Origin: Betaproteobacteria bacterium HGW-Betaproteobacteria-4
Lineage (GTDB): Bacteria; Pseudomonadota; Gammaproteobacteria; Burkholderiales; Rhodocyclaceae
DNA: 64,000 nucleotides
Assembly (NCBI GenBank): GCA_002840785.1
Contig: PHCH01000002.1
Coordinates: 62,001-126,000 of the forward strand
Reading direction: 5' to 3'
Positions 20,205 to 29,621 of the stretch are shown one piece after another. Both the position numbers and the translations under genes were made by a program. The notes beneath the pieces were generated by a model that saw only the letters and a list, made by a program, of their open reading frames with translations, was not told where the DNA came from and searched no databases. The number at the start of each line of letters is the position of its first letter. Within the stretch, counting starts at the first letter, position 1.

Positions 20205-20314
20205 GATTTCTCCCGATCTCTGCAATGGTTGGCTGGAGAGGACGTCGGGCTGCCTGACAGGCGGCCCTTTCCATTCCTCTGACATGAATGTTGGTCGCTA
20301 CCGAATGTCGGGTC

Positions 20315-20330
20315 TGTGCGCTGGCGAACA
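20315..20330. promoter_or_regulatory. Operator copy 2 (TGTGCGCTGGCGAACA)
   Basis: It lies between divergent runs: DUF883-EncFtn-GGDEF/EAL on the minus strand and the DUF3309-BON-coiled-coil run on the plus strand. A TAACAT hexamer (20351-20356) follows after 20 bp on the plus side and a weaker CAACAT (20288-20293) after 21 bp on the minus side. Confidence 0.7.
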
Positions 20331-20406
20331 GACCCTGGTCATGCCGTCCGTAACATGATCGGCATGACATGGATCGTTCATGTTCTGCAACATTTAGGAG
20401 AAAAAG

Positions 20407-20565
20407 ATGACCATAGGAACCATTCTGCTGATCGTTCTGGTCCTGTTATTGATCGGCGCCATTCCAAGCTGGCCACACAGCCGGGGCTGGGGTTACGCCC
20501 CGAGCGGTGGCATCGGACTGGTGCTGACCATCCTGCTCATCCTGATCCTGCTCGGCAAGATCTAG
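20407..20565 (+). CDS. DUF3309-like small membrane protein (52 aa)
   Basis: This 52-residue protein has two hydrophobic helices around a short polar loop with PSWPHSRGWGYAPSGG. The W..S..WGY.PSGG pattern and length match DUF3309, a family of unknown function. TTAGGAGAAAAAG precedes ATG 20407. Operator copy 2 lies 77 bp upstream. It is followed 27 bp later by the BON-domain lipoprotein. Confidence 0.75.
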   Translation: MTIGTILLIVLVLLLIGAIPSWPHSRGWGYAPSGGIGLVLTILLILILLGKI

Positions 20566-20592
20566 CCAAAACCACACCGGAGAAACCACCAC

Positions 20593-21012
20593 ATGAAGCA
20601 AAACAAAACCACTCTGATCGCCATTTCCCTGCTCCTCGCTCTCGGACTGAGCGCCTGCGACAAGCCCGGTCCGGCCGAACAGGCGGGCAAGAAAATCGAT
20701 GAGGTCGCCAGCGACACCAGCAAGAAGGTCAGCGATACCGTCGACAAGGTCGAAAACAAGATGACCGAACAAGGCGCCAAGAGCGCCCAATCCTGGGATG
20801 ACACCGAAATCACCGCCAGGGTCAAAGCCGAGTTTCTCGGCGAACCCGGCCTGAAGTCACTGCAAATCAGTGTCGGCACCGTCAAGGGGGTTGTCACATT
20901 GACCGGCACTGTCGATTCGAAAGCCAACAGCGACAAGGCAAAGGCCCGAGCGATGGCGATCAGCGGCGTCCGGGATGTGAATAACCAACTCGTCGTCACC
21001 TCGGCCAACTAA
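20593..21012 (+). CDS. BON-domain lipoprotein (OsmY-like)
   Basis: The 139-residue precursor has a lipoprotein signal (LGLSAC, cleavage before Cys 22). A Lys/Glu-rich helical linker (about 25-60) and one BON domain (about 70-135; DTEITARVKAEFL, GVVTLTGTVDS, GVRDVNNQLVV) follow. BON proteins bind phospholipid or the envelope; OsmY is an osmotic and stationary-phase stress relative. The N-terminal stretch AEQAGKKIDEVA resembles the small lipoprotein at 41027. It belongs to the run under operator copy 2. Confidence 0.85.
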   Translation: MKQNKTTLIAISLLLALGLSACDKPGPAEQAGKKIDEVASDTSKKVSDTVDKVENKMTEQGAKSAQSWDDTEITARVKAEFLGEPGLKSLQISVGTVKGVVTLTGTVDSKANSDKAKARAMAISGVRDVNNQLVVTSAN

Positions 21013-21047
21013 GGCCGAAGCACTCACCTGCAGCAAAGGAGAAAACC

Positions 21048-21335
21048 ATGGAACTGCACAAGGAATACAAGGAAAAGATGGGCGCCCAACTCAAGGAATG
21101 GAGCGCCCAGGTCAATCTGCTGGAAGCCAAAATGGACAACTTCACGGCCGACATGAAAATCATGCGGGCCGAAGAGATTCAGGCCCTGCGCGCCAAGCAG
21201 CACGCCACCGCCGACAAGATGAAAGAACTCGGCAAGGCCAGCGGCGAAGCCTGGGAACAGGTCAGGGTTACCGCCGACCAGATGTGGGATGACCTGAAGA
21301 CCGGACTGACTGACGCCCAGTCGAAGTTCAAGTAA
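21048..21335 (+). CDS. Coiled-coil stress protein (95 aa)
   Basis: This is a fully helical, charged protein of 95 residues with no signal peptide (start MELHKEYKEKMGAQLKEWSA). Heptad-like spacing runs through most of its length. It resembles small coiled-coil proteins seen beside BON and CsbD-type stress genes; its molecular role is unknown. AAAGGAGAAAACC precedes ATG 21048. A terminator follows 10 bp after the stop, so it ends the run that begins at 20407. Confidence 0.7.
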   Translation: MELHKEYKEKMGAQLKEWSAQVNLLEAKMDNFTADMKIMRAEEIQALRAKQHATADKMKELGKASGEAWEQVRVTADQMWDDLKTGLTDAQSKFK

Positions 21336-21345
21336 CAACGAAATC

Positions 21346-21368
21346 CGGCGCCTTCGGGCGCTTTTTTT
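21346..21368 (+). terminator. Rho-independent terminator
   Basis: GCGCC-TTCG-GGCGC stem-loop followed by seven Ts. It closes the DUF3309-BON-coiled-coil run. Confidence 0.8.
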
Positions 21369-21384
21369 GCAACGGAGGAAGACA

Positions 21385-22365
21385 ATGCGCAAACAACTGA
21401 TTGTCCTCGGGATATTGCTTCAATTTGCCCTTCCGGCGCCGGCTCAGGTCAGCTTCGGCTTTGGTTTCCAGACCGACAACATCAGCATCAGCCTGTCGAC
21501 CTATCCGAATCTGGTCCGCGTGCCCGGCTACCCGGTCTATTACGCCTCCGGTCTCAATTCGAACTATTTCTTCTACGACGGCCTGTACTGGGTCTTCGAG
21601 ACGGATCGCTGGTATTCGAGCTCCTGGTACAACGGGCCGTGGATGACGGTCGATCCCGAATTCATTCCGCTCTATCTGTTGCGCGTACCGGTCCGCTATT
21701 ACCGCCGCCCGCCGGCCTTCTTTGTCGGCTGGCAAGCCAATTCGCCACCGCGTTGGGGTGACCACTGGGGCAACGACTGGGCGCAGCACAGAAGCGGCTG
21801 GGATCGCTGGAACCGCCGCGCCATGCCGGCACCCGCCCCGCTGCCGACCTATCAGCGCAAATACACCGGAGATCGTTACCCGTCCCGCGATCAGCAGCCG
21901 GTATTGCAGAAACGGAACTACCGCCACGAAGCCCGTGATCCGCTGGTTCGCCAGCAATCCCAGGCAGCGCCGCCAACGAGAAGTCAGCCCGAACAGGCAC
22001 CGCGAGGAAGGGATGAGTCGCAGCAAAGGAGAAATCCTGAGCCGTCGGCAGCTCCACCACGCCCGGCGCCTGCAGTCCGCCAGGAAGCCCCGGTTACCCC
22101 GCGGCCCGAACGTGCAAGAGACAAGCCGGAAGCGCAGAGACAACAGCAGACCGCCCCTCGAACCGAAGAGCGCCAGGCCCCGCGCACCTACCCGCAGCCT
22201 CAGCGCGAGCCGAACATGCGCCAGCAGGCAGAACCGAACGAGCAACGTGCCCAACGACCAAGAGAGAACAAGTCCGGCCCTCGCCCGGCCGAATCAGGAC
22301 AGCACTCGGGGCAACAACGCGAACGTGATAATTCTGACGAGCGCGGTCAGGGACGCGGGCGATAA
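21385..22365 (+). CDS. Secreted aromatic/Gln-Arg-Pro-rich protein
   Basis: The 326-residue protein starts with a signal peptide (MRKQLIVLGILLQFALPAPAQ). The next domain (about 25-140) is rich in Tyr and Trp, including a YYAS..SNYFFYDGLYWVF stretch. The C-terminal half (about 150-326) is low-complexity, full of Gln, Arg and Pro, and probably disordered. Related secreted proteins with a YWxF core and a disordered tail are common in betaproteobacteria, with no known function. ATG 21385 follows ACGGAGGAAG. The smaller envelope protein at 40555 has a similar build. Confidence 0.75.
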   Translation: MRKQLIVLGILLQFALPAPAQVSFGFGFQTDNISISLSTYPNLVRVPGYPVYYASGLNSNYFFYDGLYWVFETDRWYSSSWYNGPWMTVDPEFIPLYLLRVPVRYYRRPPAFFVGWQANSPPRWGDHWGNDWAQHRSGWDRWNRRAMPAPAPLPTYQRKYTGDRYPSRDQQPVLQKRNYRHEARDPLVRQQSQAAPPTRSQPEQAPRGRDESQQRRNPEPSAAPPRPAPAVRQEAPVTPRPERARDKPEAQRQQQTAPRTEERQAPRTYPQPQREPNMRQQAEPNEQRAQRPRENKSGPRPAESGQHSGQQRERDNSDERGQGRGR

Positions 22366-22384
22366 GGCATGGCTTGAAGCTTTT

Positions 22385-22432
22385 GGGGCCGCTTTAACGC
22401 CGGAATATCCGTTGATCGAGCGTTAAAGCCCC
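22385..22432. repeat. Inverted repeat between convergent genes
   Basis: GGGGCCGCTTTAACGC faces GCGTTAAAGCCCC across a 19-bp loop, with three bases bulged on one arm. It lies between the aromatic secreted protein and the SDR gene, which converge, so it may act as a bidirectional transcription stop. It has no T-run. Confidence 0.55.
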
Positions 22433-22475
22433 AGACCCTCTCGTTGCGAAATTTGATGCGCAATGCGTCCTTGGC

Positions 22476-23228
22476 TTAGTCGCCTTGGTGTTGGCGGGAT
22501 AACGCGACGGCATCGGCACCGGCCGGAAAGCGCAGGCGATCCGAGGAATCGTTGGCCGCCTGCCACACTGCTTCTGCCACATTGATCGGTTGGGTTACGT
22601 CAACGACTTGGGAAAACCCTTCGAAGATGCGATTGGCGAACAAACCGTAAGGCTCGGTGATTAACCCTCGCATGCGCTCGGCACCATTCTCGGTAAAGCG
22701 CGTATCAGGACAGTAGCCTGGTTCGATCAATTTCACGCGCACACCAAAATCGGCCAGTTCAAGCGCCAGCGATCCGGAGAAACCCTCGATTGCCGTCTTG
22801 CTTGCGGTATAGGCCGCGACGAGCGGAAATGGAGCGAGCGTCGCACTCGATGTGACATTTACGATTGTCCCGGCCTGACGTTCACGGAACCGGGGAATGA
22901 CTGCCTGGCACATGGCCATCATGCCGAAGGTGTTGGTCTCGAAAATATCCCGCACGGTCGTCATCGGGGTGGCTTCGAATGCGCCGAACAGGCCGACACC
23001 GGCGTTGTTGACGAGCACGTCGATGGGGCCTGCGGCATCCAGGGCGCGAGTAATGCTTTCGGGGCTGATCACATCGAGCGGCAGAACGTGAATATCGCCC
23101 GAAGCCGGGAACAAGTCGCGGTCGGGCCGGCGCATGGTGGCGATGACTTTCCAGCCCTTGGCGAGGAAGTGGCGGGCGGTCTCGAGGCCATAGCCGGACG
23201 AACAGCCGGTGATCAGTGCAGTTTTCAT
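22476..23228 (-). CDS. Short-chain dehydrogenase/reductase (classical SDR)
   Basis: This 250-residue protein has the classical SDR features: a GCSSGYG nucleotide-binding loop near the N-terminus, LVNNAGVG (about 73), an NVTSSA catalytic Ser region (about 125) and YTASK with the catalytic Tyr/Lys (about 140-144). The substrate cannot be read from sequence. It is divergent from the AraC-type gene at 23329, a common pairing in which the regulator controls the dehydrogenase. No copy of the 16-bp operator lies nearby. Confidence 0.9.
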   Translation of the reverse strand: MKTALITGCSSGYGLETARHFLAKGWKVIATMRRPDRDLFPASGDIHVLPLDVISPESITRALDAAGPIDVLVNNAGVGLFGAFEATPMTTVRDIFETNTFGMMAMCQAVIPRFRERQAGTIVNVTSSATLAPFPLVAAYTASKTAIEGFSGSLALELADFGVRVKLIEPGYCPDTRFTENGAERMRGLITEPYGLFANRIFEGFSQVVDVTQPINVAEAVWQAANDSSDRLRFPAGADAVALSRQHQGD

Positions 23229-23328
23229 GGTGACTCCTTAGGGTTGATTGACTTCGAAACCACTTTAATCCATGGTTACCGGATTATCGATAATCAAAAA
23301 TCCAAACCAATTTAGCCAGAGTCCAATT

Positions 23329-24237
23329 GTGAGTGATCCATTATCCGAGGTCGTCAACCTCCTGCATCCGCGGGCCGCATTCGCCAATGTCATTAGCGGC
23401 AAAGGTGACTGGGCTATTCGTTACTCAGAGTATGGAAAACCGGGGTTTTGCATTGTCCTGGAAGGTAGCTGCCAACTGGCCATCGATGGCCATGAGCCTT
23501 TCGTGATCAGCGCGGGAGATTTCATCCTGTTGCCGAAGACTCCGGCGTTCACCATTTCCAGTTTCGACCCACCGGCGCCCATCCTTCTCGACCCCGACTC
23601 CTTGTCCAACGATGGCCGCGAGCTTCGCTATGGTGATCGGGAAGGAAGGCCTGACATGCGCTCCCTTGGCGGCGCCTTCCTGTTTGACAGCACCGATCCG
23701 GCACTACTGATCTCACTGCTTCCCCCTGTCGTGCATGTGCGCGGCTCGTCTCGCCTTTCGCAGTTGGTCCAGATGGTTTCGGAGGAGAGCACCAATCCTC
23801 AGCCAGGAGGCGAGTTCATACTATCCCGGCTAGTCGAGTTGCTTCTGATCGAGGCCATGCGTTCGACAACGGCGGGAAGTGCACCGCCGGGACTGCTCAA
23901 GGGGCTTGGCGACGAAAGGCTGGCGATCGCCTTGAAACAAATGCACGCGCATATCGATCAGCACTGGACTGTCGCTCAGCTGGCGAAGGCTGCGGCGCTT
24001 TCAAGATCGACCTTTTTCGAGCGGTTCACGCGCGCGGTGGGTGTCGCCCCCATGGAGTATCTCCACGCATGGCGCATGGAAATTGCAAAAGACCTGCTTG
24101 GCCGAGGCAAACTGGGAACTGCCGAGATCGCGGAACGTGTTGGCTACGGATCAAGCAGTGCCTTCAGCGTTGCCTTCAGTCGATATGCCGGGAAACCTCC
24201 GAGCCGATATGCTCGGTTGAGCGAAAACCTCCCGTAA
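23329..24237 (+). CDS. AraC-family regulator with cupin-like N-terminus
   Basis: This 302-residue protein has a cupin-like effector domain (about 10-180; GKPGFCIVLEGSCQLAIDG, ISAGDFILLPKTPAF) and a double helix-turn-helix AraC domain (about 205-298; WTVAQLAKAAALSRSTFFERF and TAEIAERVGYGSSSAFSVAF). I take GTG 23329 (VSDPLSEVV) as start, since the longer frame from 23272 lacks a ribosome-binding site and begins within the divergent promoter region. It probably regulates the divergent SDR gene. Confidence 0.85.
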   Translation: MSDPLSEVVNLLHPRAAFANVISGKGDWAIRYSEYGKPGFCIVLEGSCQLAIDGHEPFVISAGDFILLPKTPAFTISSFDPPAPILLDPDSLSNDGRELRYGDREGRPDMRSLGGAFLFDSTDPALLISLLPPVVHVRGSSRLSQLVQMVSEESTNPQPGGEFILSRLVELLLIEAMRSTTAGSAPPGLLKGLGDERLAIALKQMHAHIDQHWTVAQLAKAAALSRSTFFERFTRAVGVAPMEYLHAWRMEIAKDLLGRGKLGTAEIAERVGYGSSSAFSVAFSRYAGKPPSRYARLSENLP

Positions 24238-24258
24238 TCGACATCGGCGAAAAATTAC

Positions 24259-24408
24259 CTAAAGAACCCTGCCGCCCCGGATTACGCGAAGCAGGATGGC
24301 GACGATGGCGATGACCAGCAGAATGTGGATGAGTCCGCCGGCGGTGTAGGCGCTAAGTAGCCCGAACAGCCACAGGATGATCAGGACAACGGCGATCGTG
24401 TAGAGCAT
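24259..24408 (-). CDS. Lmo0937-type small membrane protein (49 aa)
   Basis: This 49-residue, almost wholly hydrophobic protein (start MLYTIAVVLIILWLFGLLSA) has two membrane segments separated by a GG turn (AGGLIHILLVIAIVAILLRV) and a basic tail. The pattern matches the Lmo0937 family. AAAGGAGAAATACC precedes ATG 24408; the longer open frame does not have this. It follows the SYLF gene on the same strand and may be co-transcribed from operator copy 3. Confidence 0.75.
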   Translation of the reverse strand: MLYTIAVVLIILWLFGLLSAYTAGGLIHILLVIAIVAILLRVIRGGRVL

Positions 24409-24520
24409 GGTATTTCTCCTTTTGTGACTGGTTTCGATAGCGCAAGACTTGGGCAAATTGCCGCTTGCTCTCTTCAGACTCCGGGAGCGGGCAAGCACTC
24501 GCCTGCCCTATTCCCGGTTA

Positions 24521-24539
24521 CGCCTGCGTTGTGCAGGCG
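24521..24539. repeat. Short hairpin after the SYLF gene
   Basis: CGCCTGC-GTTGT-GCAGGCG forms a 7-bp stem 10 bp beyond the SYLF stop. It has no T-run, so any termination would be partial, allowing read-through to the small membrane protein. Confidence 0.45.
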
Positions 24540-24548
24540 TTCATGTAC

Positions 24549-25112
24549 TCAGCGCTTGATGCGGCTGATCTTGGTGCCTTCGATACTCAGGCTGGCCATC
24601 AGGCCCTGCTGGTCGAAGATGAAGGCATAGGCGTCGTCCTTGAGTGTCGAGGTCGACAGGTTCTTGGCGACACCTTCGTTGACGACGACCACGCTGGGGC
24701 CGACACCGAATTCCCAGCCCTTGGATTTGTCGAGGTATTTGACGGCCTTGTCGCTCATCAGGAAGACGACGTAGCCGTAGGATTCAGCGCCGGCTTGCCA
24801 GCCCCAGGAGGCAGACACGGAGTTGTAGTAGCCGGACTGCTTGCCGCTCTTGGTCAGTACGCCTTCGCCGTAGCTACCGCCAAAGACCAGGCCGGCTTTG
24901 AGTATCTTGGGGAAGACCAGGATGCCCTTGGCCTTCTTGGCAAGGCTTTCGGCGACCGGGTTGGTCTTGTAGAGCGATTGCAGGGCCTGGGCGGCATCCT
25001 GGTCGAGATCTTCCGCGCTCGCGGCAATTGCCTGACCGCTCAATGTGCCGAACGAAAATGTAGCGGCGGTGATGAGAATAAGGTTTTTCAAAACGTGGCG
25101 TCTGGTAGTCAT
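24549..25112 (-). CDS. SYLF/Ysc84-domain lipid-binding protein, exported
   Basis: The 187-residue protein starts with a signal peptide bearing TRRHVLKN, a possible twin-arginine motif, ending near GQAIAAS. The SYLF (Ysc84) domain fills the rest: AKGILVFPKILKAGLVFGGS, then GYYNSVSASWGWQAG and GVGPSVVVVNEG. SYLF domains bind phosphoinositides in eukaryotes; bacterial copies are exported proteins of uncertain role, often stress-linked. ATG 25112 is chosen because the signal peptide begins there; upstream codons cross the operator. Operator copy 3 lies 128 bp upstream. Confidence 0.85.
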   Translation of the reverse strand: MTTRRHVLKNLILITAATFSFGTLSGQAIAASAEDLDQDAAQALQSLYKTNPVAESLAKKAKGILVFPKILKAGLVFGGSYGEGVLTKSGKQSGYYNSVSASWGWQAGAESYGYVVFLMSDKAVKYLDKSKGWEFGVGPSVVVVNEGVAKNLSTSTLKDDAYAFIFDQQGLMASLSIEGTKISRIKR

Positions 25113-25239
25113 GATCTTGTCCTGTCCGTATGGGTTGATTGGAAATGGAGCAATCGACAGCGAGGCGCACGGCACAGCTTTCTCTCGGTCATGCCCCATG
25201 AGTCGATACTTGAGCTTAGAAGCATGGCCGCCGCGATTC

Positions 25240-25255
25240 CGTTCGCTGGCACACA
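25240..25255. promoter_or_regulatory. Operator copy 3 (CGTTCGCTGGCACACA)
   Basis: It faces the SYLF gene on the minus strand. A TAAGCT hexamer (25213-25218) follows after 21 bp; the same hexamer at the same distance appears at operator copy 10. Confidence 0.65.
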
Positions 25256-25311
25256 TAGACCAGACGTGCATGGACTACACTGAAATTGGCCGCAAAATGC
25301 ACAGACACAAG

Positions 25312-25327
25312 CGTGCGCCAGCACACA
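25312..25327. promoter_or_regulatory. Operator copy 4 (CGTGCGCCAGCACACA)
   Basis: It lies 51 bp before the trypsin-like protease start. A TATATG hexamer (25349-25354) follows after exactly 21 bp. Confidence 0.65.
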
Positions 25328-25377
25328 GAAAACCGGCCGTAAAGTGGCTATATGTTGAACCTACAGAGCCTACAATC

Positions 25378-26109
25378 ATGATCGAACCGCTACTACTCGC
25401 CGCCGCCCGTATCTCGACTTTCAATGACAAGGTACTGCTGACCAACGCCAGCGGCTTTTTCTTCGAGCGCGACGAACGGCTGTTTCTGGTGACCAGCCGC
25501 CACGTTGTATTCAGCAAATCGATCAAGCACTACCCGACCCGGATCGAGATCGAGTTGCATACCAATGCAAGCAACATCGCCGAATCGACGGGGTTTTCGA
25601 TTCCGCTCTACCGCAACAGCAAGAGTCTTTGGCGCCAGGGGCTGGATACAGCAGGTGACATTGACGTTGCCGTCATCGAAATCAACCGCAAGGCGCTGCC
25701 CACGACGGCGGTCTATCGTGCCTTCAGCCCGCGCCACCTGTTGTCCAGTCTCGACCATGTCGAGGTCGGCTCATCATTGCTCATTGTCGGCTTCCCGCTT
25801 GGCTTCCACGACGCGCTCCATCACACGCCGGTGGTCCGCCACGCCATTATCGCCTCGTCATTCGGCATGCGTTTTCAGGGGGAAGGTTTCTTTCTGACCG
25901 ATGCCCGCACCCATCGCGGCAGCAGCGGTGCGCCGGTCGTCATGCGCGCGGCCCAGACCACGCCGGACCTTGGCGATCTGCCGTGGATGCTGCTCGGCAT
26001 TCATTCGTCCCGCTTCGATGTCGGCAATCGCGATCTGGTTGAAGATGAAGCGCTGGGACTGAACGGTGCCTGGTATGCCGACATCCTGCTCAAGCTGACG
26101 GAAGGCTAA
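25378..26109 (+). CDS. Trypsin-like serine peptidase (S1-type)
   Basis: This 243-residue protein has the trypsin triad pattern: His in LVTSRHVVFS (about 42), Asp in GDIDVAVIEI (about 98) and Ser in THRGSSGAPVVM (about 183). No signal peptide is obvious, so it may act in the cytoplasm, unlike DegP-type proteases, and it lacks PDZ domains. I take ATG 25378 as start, because the longer frame would begin antisense inside the SYLF gene. The transcript predicted from operator copy 4 would start around 25361. Its target is unknown. Confidence 0.8.
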   Translation: MIEPLLLAAARISTFNDKVLLTNASGFFFERDERLFLVTSRHVVFSKSIKHYPTRIEIELHTNASNIAESTGFSIPLYRNSKSLWRQGLDTAGDIDVAVIEINRKALPTTAVYRAFSPRHLLSSLDHVEVGSSLLIVGFPLGFHDALHHTPVVRHAIIASSFGMRFQGEGFFLTDARTHRGSSGAPVVMRAAQTTPDLGDLPWMLLGIHSSRFDVGNRDLVEDEALGLNGAWYADILLKLTEG

Positions 26110-26118
26110 TAACCGGGT

Positions 26119-27234
26119 TCAGTGCCTTGCCCGGGTCACGTTTTCGGCCTGCAGGCCGCGCAATATTTTCTGATAGGCCTCCGCAAACAGCTGCACGCCG
26201 TCAACCTGCAGGCTGGCGCCGACCGCATCCAGATCGATGCCCAGTTCTATCAGCGCCTGAATGTGGATCTGCGCTTCGTCCAGGCCTTCCGGCAGGGTGT
26301 TGGCAACCCGGCCATGTTTCCGGAAAGCGGCCAGCGTGGCGTCGGGCAGCGTATTGATGCTTTCCCGGCCGATCAGCGGTTCGACATAGAGCACGTCGCT
26401 GTACGCCAGATTCTTGCTGCCGGTGCTCGCCCACAACGGCGTCTGCGGCCGTATCCCGGCCAGCCGCAGCAGGGCAAAATCCGGCCCGTGAAACAGGTCG
26501 CGGTAGCGACCATGGCAGCATTTGGCCAGGGCGACACCGGATCGTCCGCTGAGCCGTGCGGCATGCATGGTGCCGAGCGCTTCGAGGCGTTGATCGACCT
26601 GGGTATCGACGCGGCTCAGGAAGACGCTGGCCACCGACCGCAAATGCCGGGCTTGGCCACCGCTTTCCAGCCAGCGCATCGCCCCGCGCAGGTAGGCCTG
26701 GGCCACGGCCTCATACTGGGCCGGCGAAAAGATCAGGGTGACGTTCACCGAGATGCCTTCCACGGTCAACCGGAAAAAAGCCTCAATTCCGGAAGGGGTG
26801 GCCGGCACCTTGATCAGGACATTGTCCAGACCGACCAGGCCGTGCAAACGCCGCGCCGCAGCAACGGTGCCCACCGTATCGTTGGCCAGCGCCGGCGACA
26901 CCTCAAGGCTGACATAACCGACCTCACCCCGACTTTCCCGGAAGGCCGGCAGCAACATGGCGCAGGCGGCGCGGATGTCGGCAACGATGAGCGATTCGTA
27001 ACAAGCCTCGGCATCCTGCCCGGCGCCGCGCAGGCGCTCCAGATCGTCGCGGTAATAGGTACCGTTGGCGATGGCCTTCTCGAAAATGGATGGATTCGAG
27101 GTCACGCCATCGATGCCGTCCTCGTTGATCAGGCGCTGCAGGCCGCCCTCGCGGAGCAGGGTACGCGACAGGTTGTCGAGCCAGATGTGCTGGCCGATGG
27201 CCTTGAGTTCCAGTAACGGGTTCTGGCTCATCAT
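26119..27234 (-). CDS. tal: Transaldolase
   Basis: This protein of about 371 residues belongs to the longer transaldolase type. The Schiff-base lysine lies in [16 protein letters not shown], and [16 protein letters not shown] is the N-terminal substrate loop. It exchanges a dihydroxyacetone unit between sedoheptulose-7-phosphate/glyceraldehyde-3-phosphate and erythrose-4-phosphate/fructose-6-phosphate. The start at 27234 (ATGATG, after GGGAGCCAA) overlaps the stop of the phosphoketolase gene. It is the last gene of the cbpA-cbpM-xfp-tal operon, converging with the peptidase gene. Confidence 0.9.
   Translation of the reverse strand: MMSQNPLLELKAIGQHIWLDNLSRTLLREGGLQRLINEDGIDGVTSNPSIFEKAIANGTYYRDDLERLRGAGQDAEACYESLIVADIRAACAMLLPAFRESRGEVGYVSLEVSPALANDTVGTVAAARRLHGLVGLDNVLIKVPATPSGIEAFFRLTVEGISVNVTLIFSPAQYEAVAQAYLRGAMRWLESGGQARHLRSVASVFLSRVDTQVDQRLEALGTMHAARLSGRSGVALAKCCHGRYRDLFHGPDFALLRLAGIRPQTPLWASTGSKNLAYSDVLYVEPLIGRESINTLPDATLAAFRKHGRVANTLPEGLDEAQIHIQALIELGIDLDAVGASLQVDGVQLFAEAYQKILRGLQAENVTRARH
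26758..26796 (+). repeat. 39-bp repeat family, copy inside tal
   Basis: CACGGTCAACCGGAAAAAAG matches the core closely. It is antisense within the tal coding region. The match is strong over the first 20 bases and weak afterwards. Confidence 0.45.
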
Positions 27235-29621
27235 TTGGCTCCCGACCACTGCCATTCGAGAATTTCCGGCATGTCTTCACCGTGTTCGAGGATGTATTGG
27301 GCGTGCTCGTTGAGCTTGTCGCGCATCGCCTGCTTGATGTGCGCCGCCTGCGCCTGCAGCTTGGGCACGCGGCTGGCGACATCCATGACCAGATGGAAAC
27401 GGTCGAGGGTGTTGAGGACGACCATGTCGAACGGTGTCGTCGTCGTGCCCTCCTCCTTGTAGCCGCGGACGTGCAGGCGGGCGTGATTGGTCCGCCGGTA
27501 AGTCAGGCGGTGGATAAGCCACGGGTAGCCGTGGTAGGCGAAGATGATCGGCTTGTCGGCGGTGAACAGCGAATCGAACTCGTCGCTCGACAGGCCATGC
27601 GGGTGCTCTTCCTGCGGTTGCAGGGTCATCAGGTCGACGACGTTGATGAAGCGGATTTTCAGGGTCGGCGTCAGTTTATGCAGGATGTCGATGGCGGCGA
27701 GCATTTCCAGGGTCGGCACGTCGCCGGCCGCGGCGAGCACGATGTCCGGCTCGCCCGGCTGGTCGTTGCAGGCCCATTCCCAGAGGCCGATACCGGCGCT
27801 GGCGTGGTTGATCGCGGCTTCCATGTCGAGCCACTGCCAGTCCGGCTGCTTGCCGGCGACGATGACATTGACCAGGTTGCGGCTCTTGAGGCAGCGGTCG
27901 GTGACGTAGAGCAGCGTGTTGGCATCGGGCGGCAGATAGACGCGGATGATGTCGGCCTTCTTGTTCACCACGTGGTCGATGAAGCCCGGGTCCTGGTGCG
28001 AGAAACCGTTGTGGTCCTGGCGCCAGACGTGCGAGGTGAGCAGGATGTTGAGCGAGGCAATCGGCCGCCGCCAGGGAATCTCGCCGCACATCTTGAGCCA
28101 CTTGGCGTGCTGGTTGAACATCGAATCGACGATGTGGATGAAGGCTTCGTAGCACGAGAACAGGCCGTGCCGACCGGTCAGCAGGTAGCCTTCAAGCCAG
28201 CCCTGACAGGCGTGTTCGGAAAGCACTTCCATGACCCGGCCATCCGGCGCCAGATGGTCGTCGCCTTCGAAATGTTCGGCCATCCAGGTCCGGTTGGTGA
28301 CCTCGAACACAGCACCGAGGCGGTTGGAAGCCGTTTCATCCGGGCCGAAGATGCGGAAGTTGTCCGGGTTCTGGCGCATCACATCGCGCAGGAAGACGCC
28401 CATGGCGCGCGTCGCCTCGGCCACCGAACCGCCCGGCGTCGGCACCGCCACGGCGTAGTCGCGATAATCCGGCAGGCGCAGGTCGCGCAGCAGGGCGCCG
28501 CCGTTGGCGTGCAGGTTGGCACCCATGCGCCGTTGGCCGGCCGGGGCCAGCGCGGCAATCTCGGGCATCAGCCGGCCGCCTTTGTCGAACAATTCGGCCG
28601 GCTTGTAGGAGGCCATCCATTCGCCCAGCAATTCCACATGTTCCGGCTTGTCCATGTCGCTGAACGGCACCTGGTGCGAACGCCATGAGCCTTCGCTCTG
28701 CTTGCCATCGACCGTTTTCGGCCCGGTCCACCCTTTCGGCGAACGCAGGATGATCATCGGCCAGCGCGGCCGGCTCTCATCGCCACCTTCGCGCGCCTGG
28801 CGCTGGATGGCGGCAATGCTGGCCATGGCCGTGTCGACCGCAGCAGCCATCAATTGGTGCATGGTTTCCGGGTCGTCGCCCTCAACGAAAATGGGGTGGT
28901 AGCCGTAGCCGACGAACAGGCATTCCAGCTCGGTGTGGCTGATGCGGGCCAGGATGGTCGGGTTGGCGATCTTGTAGCCGTTGAGGTGGAGGATGGGCAG
29001 CACGGCGCCATCGGTGCGCGGATTGAGGAATTTGTTGGAATGCCAGGAGGTGGCCAGCGGCCCGGTTTCCGCCTCACCGTCGCCGACGACGCAGCAGGTG
29101 ATCAGGTGCGGATTGTCGAACACGGCGCCGTAGGCATGGAACAGGGCGTAACCCAGTTCGCCGCCTTCGTGGATCGATCCCGGCGTGTCCGGCGAGGCGT
29201 GGCTGGGAATACCGCCGGGGAAGGAGAACTGCTTGAACAGTCGGCGCATGCCCTCTTCGTCTTGCGAGATGTCCTGGTAAAACTCGCTGTAGCTGCCTTC
29301 CAGCCAGGTATTCGCCACCACCCCCGGGCCGCCATGGCCGGGGCCGGCGATGAAGATCATGTTCAAGTCATACTGGCGGATCGCCCGGTTCATGTGCACG
29401 TAAATGAAGTTCAAACCCGGCGTCGTGCCCCAGTGGCCGAGCAGGCGCGGCTTGATGTTGGCCAGGCTGAGCGGCGTTTTGAGCAGCGCGTTGTCGAGCA
29501 GGTAGATCTGGCCGACCGACAGGTAGTTGGCGGCGCGCCACCAGGCGTTCATTTGGTCGAGTTCGTCGGCGGCCAGCGGCATGTGGGTCGTGAGCATTTG
29601 CTTATCCTTGATCGTGTTCAT
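27231..29621 (-). CDS. xfp: Xylulose-5-phosphate/fructose-6-phosphate phosphoketolase
   Basis: This 796-residue protein matches the full length of the family. Seen motifs include the thiamine diphosphate region [33 protein letters not shown] and AGPGHGGPG near the N-terminus, plus [10 protein letters not shown]. It splits xylulose-5-phosphate (and probably fructose-6-phosphate) with phosphate into acetyl phosphate and glyceraldehyde-3-phosphate (or erythrose-4-phosphate). ATG 29621 overlaps the cbpM stop; ATG 29597, behind AAGGATAAGC, is an alternative start. It sits between a chaperone pair and transaldolase in one operon under operator copy 5. Confidence 0.93.
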   Translation of the reverse strand: MNTIKDKQMLTTHMPLAADELDQMNAWWRAANYLSVGQIYLLDNALLKTPLSLANIKPRLLGHWGTTPGLNFIYVHMNRAIRQYDLNMIFIAGPGHGGPGVVANTWLEGSYSEFYQDISQDEEGMRRLFKQFSFPGGIPSHASPDTPGSIHEGGELGYALFHAYGAVFDNPHLITCCVVGDGEAETGPLATSWHSNKFLNPRTDGAVLPILHLNGYKIANPTILARISHTELECLFVGYGYHPIFVEGDDPETMHQLMAAAVDTAMASIAAIQRQAREGGDESRPRWPMIILRSPKGWTGPKTVDGKQSEGSWRSHQVPFSDMDKPEHVELLGEWMASYKPAELFDKGGRLMPEIAALAPAGQRRMGANLHANGGALLRDLRLPDYRDYAVAVPTPGGSVAEATRAMGVFLRDVMRQNPDNFRIFGPDETASNRLGAVFEVTNRTWMAEHFEGDDHLAPDGRVMEVLSEHACQGWLEGYLLTGRHGLFSCYEAFIHIVDSMFNQHAKWLKMCGEIPWRRPIASLNILLTSHVWRQDHNGFSHQDPGFIDHVVNKKADIIRVYLPPDANTLLYVTDRCLKSRNLVNVIVAGKQPDWQWLDMEAAINHASAGIGLWEWACNDQPGEPDIVLAAAGDVPTLEMLAAIDILHKLTPTLKIRFINVVDLMTLQPQEEHPHGLSSDEFDSLFTADKPIIFAYHGYPWLIHRLTYRRTNHARLHVRGYKEEGTTTTPFDMVVLNTLDRFHLVMDVASRVPKLQAQAAHIKQAMRDKLNEHAQYILEHGEDMPEILEWQWSGAK

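Noticed and set aside
20313-20333. Possible LexA (SOS) box CTGT-N-ACAG at the operator
   Set aside because: Only some copies have the outer CTG/CAG. The invariant core (GT...C..ACA), the GC-rich centre and the 21-bp spacing to -10 fit a Crp/Fnr-type activator better than a LexA repressor.
27282-28688. A 468-residue plus-strand frame opposite the phosphoketolase gene
   Set aside because: It is antisense to a full-length phosphoketolase with clear motifs; no start signal or family is visible.
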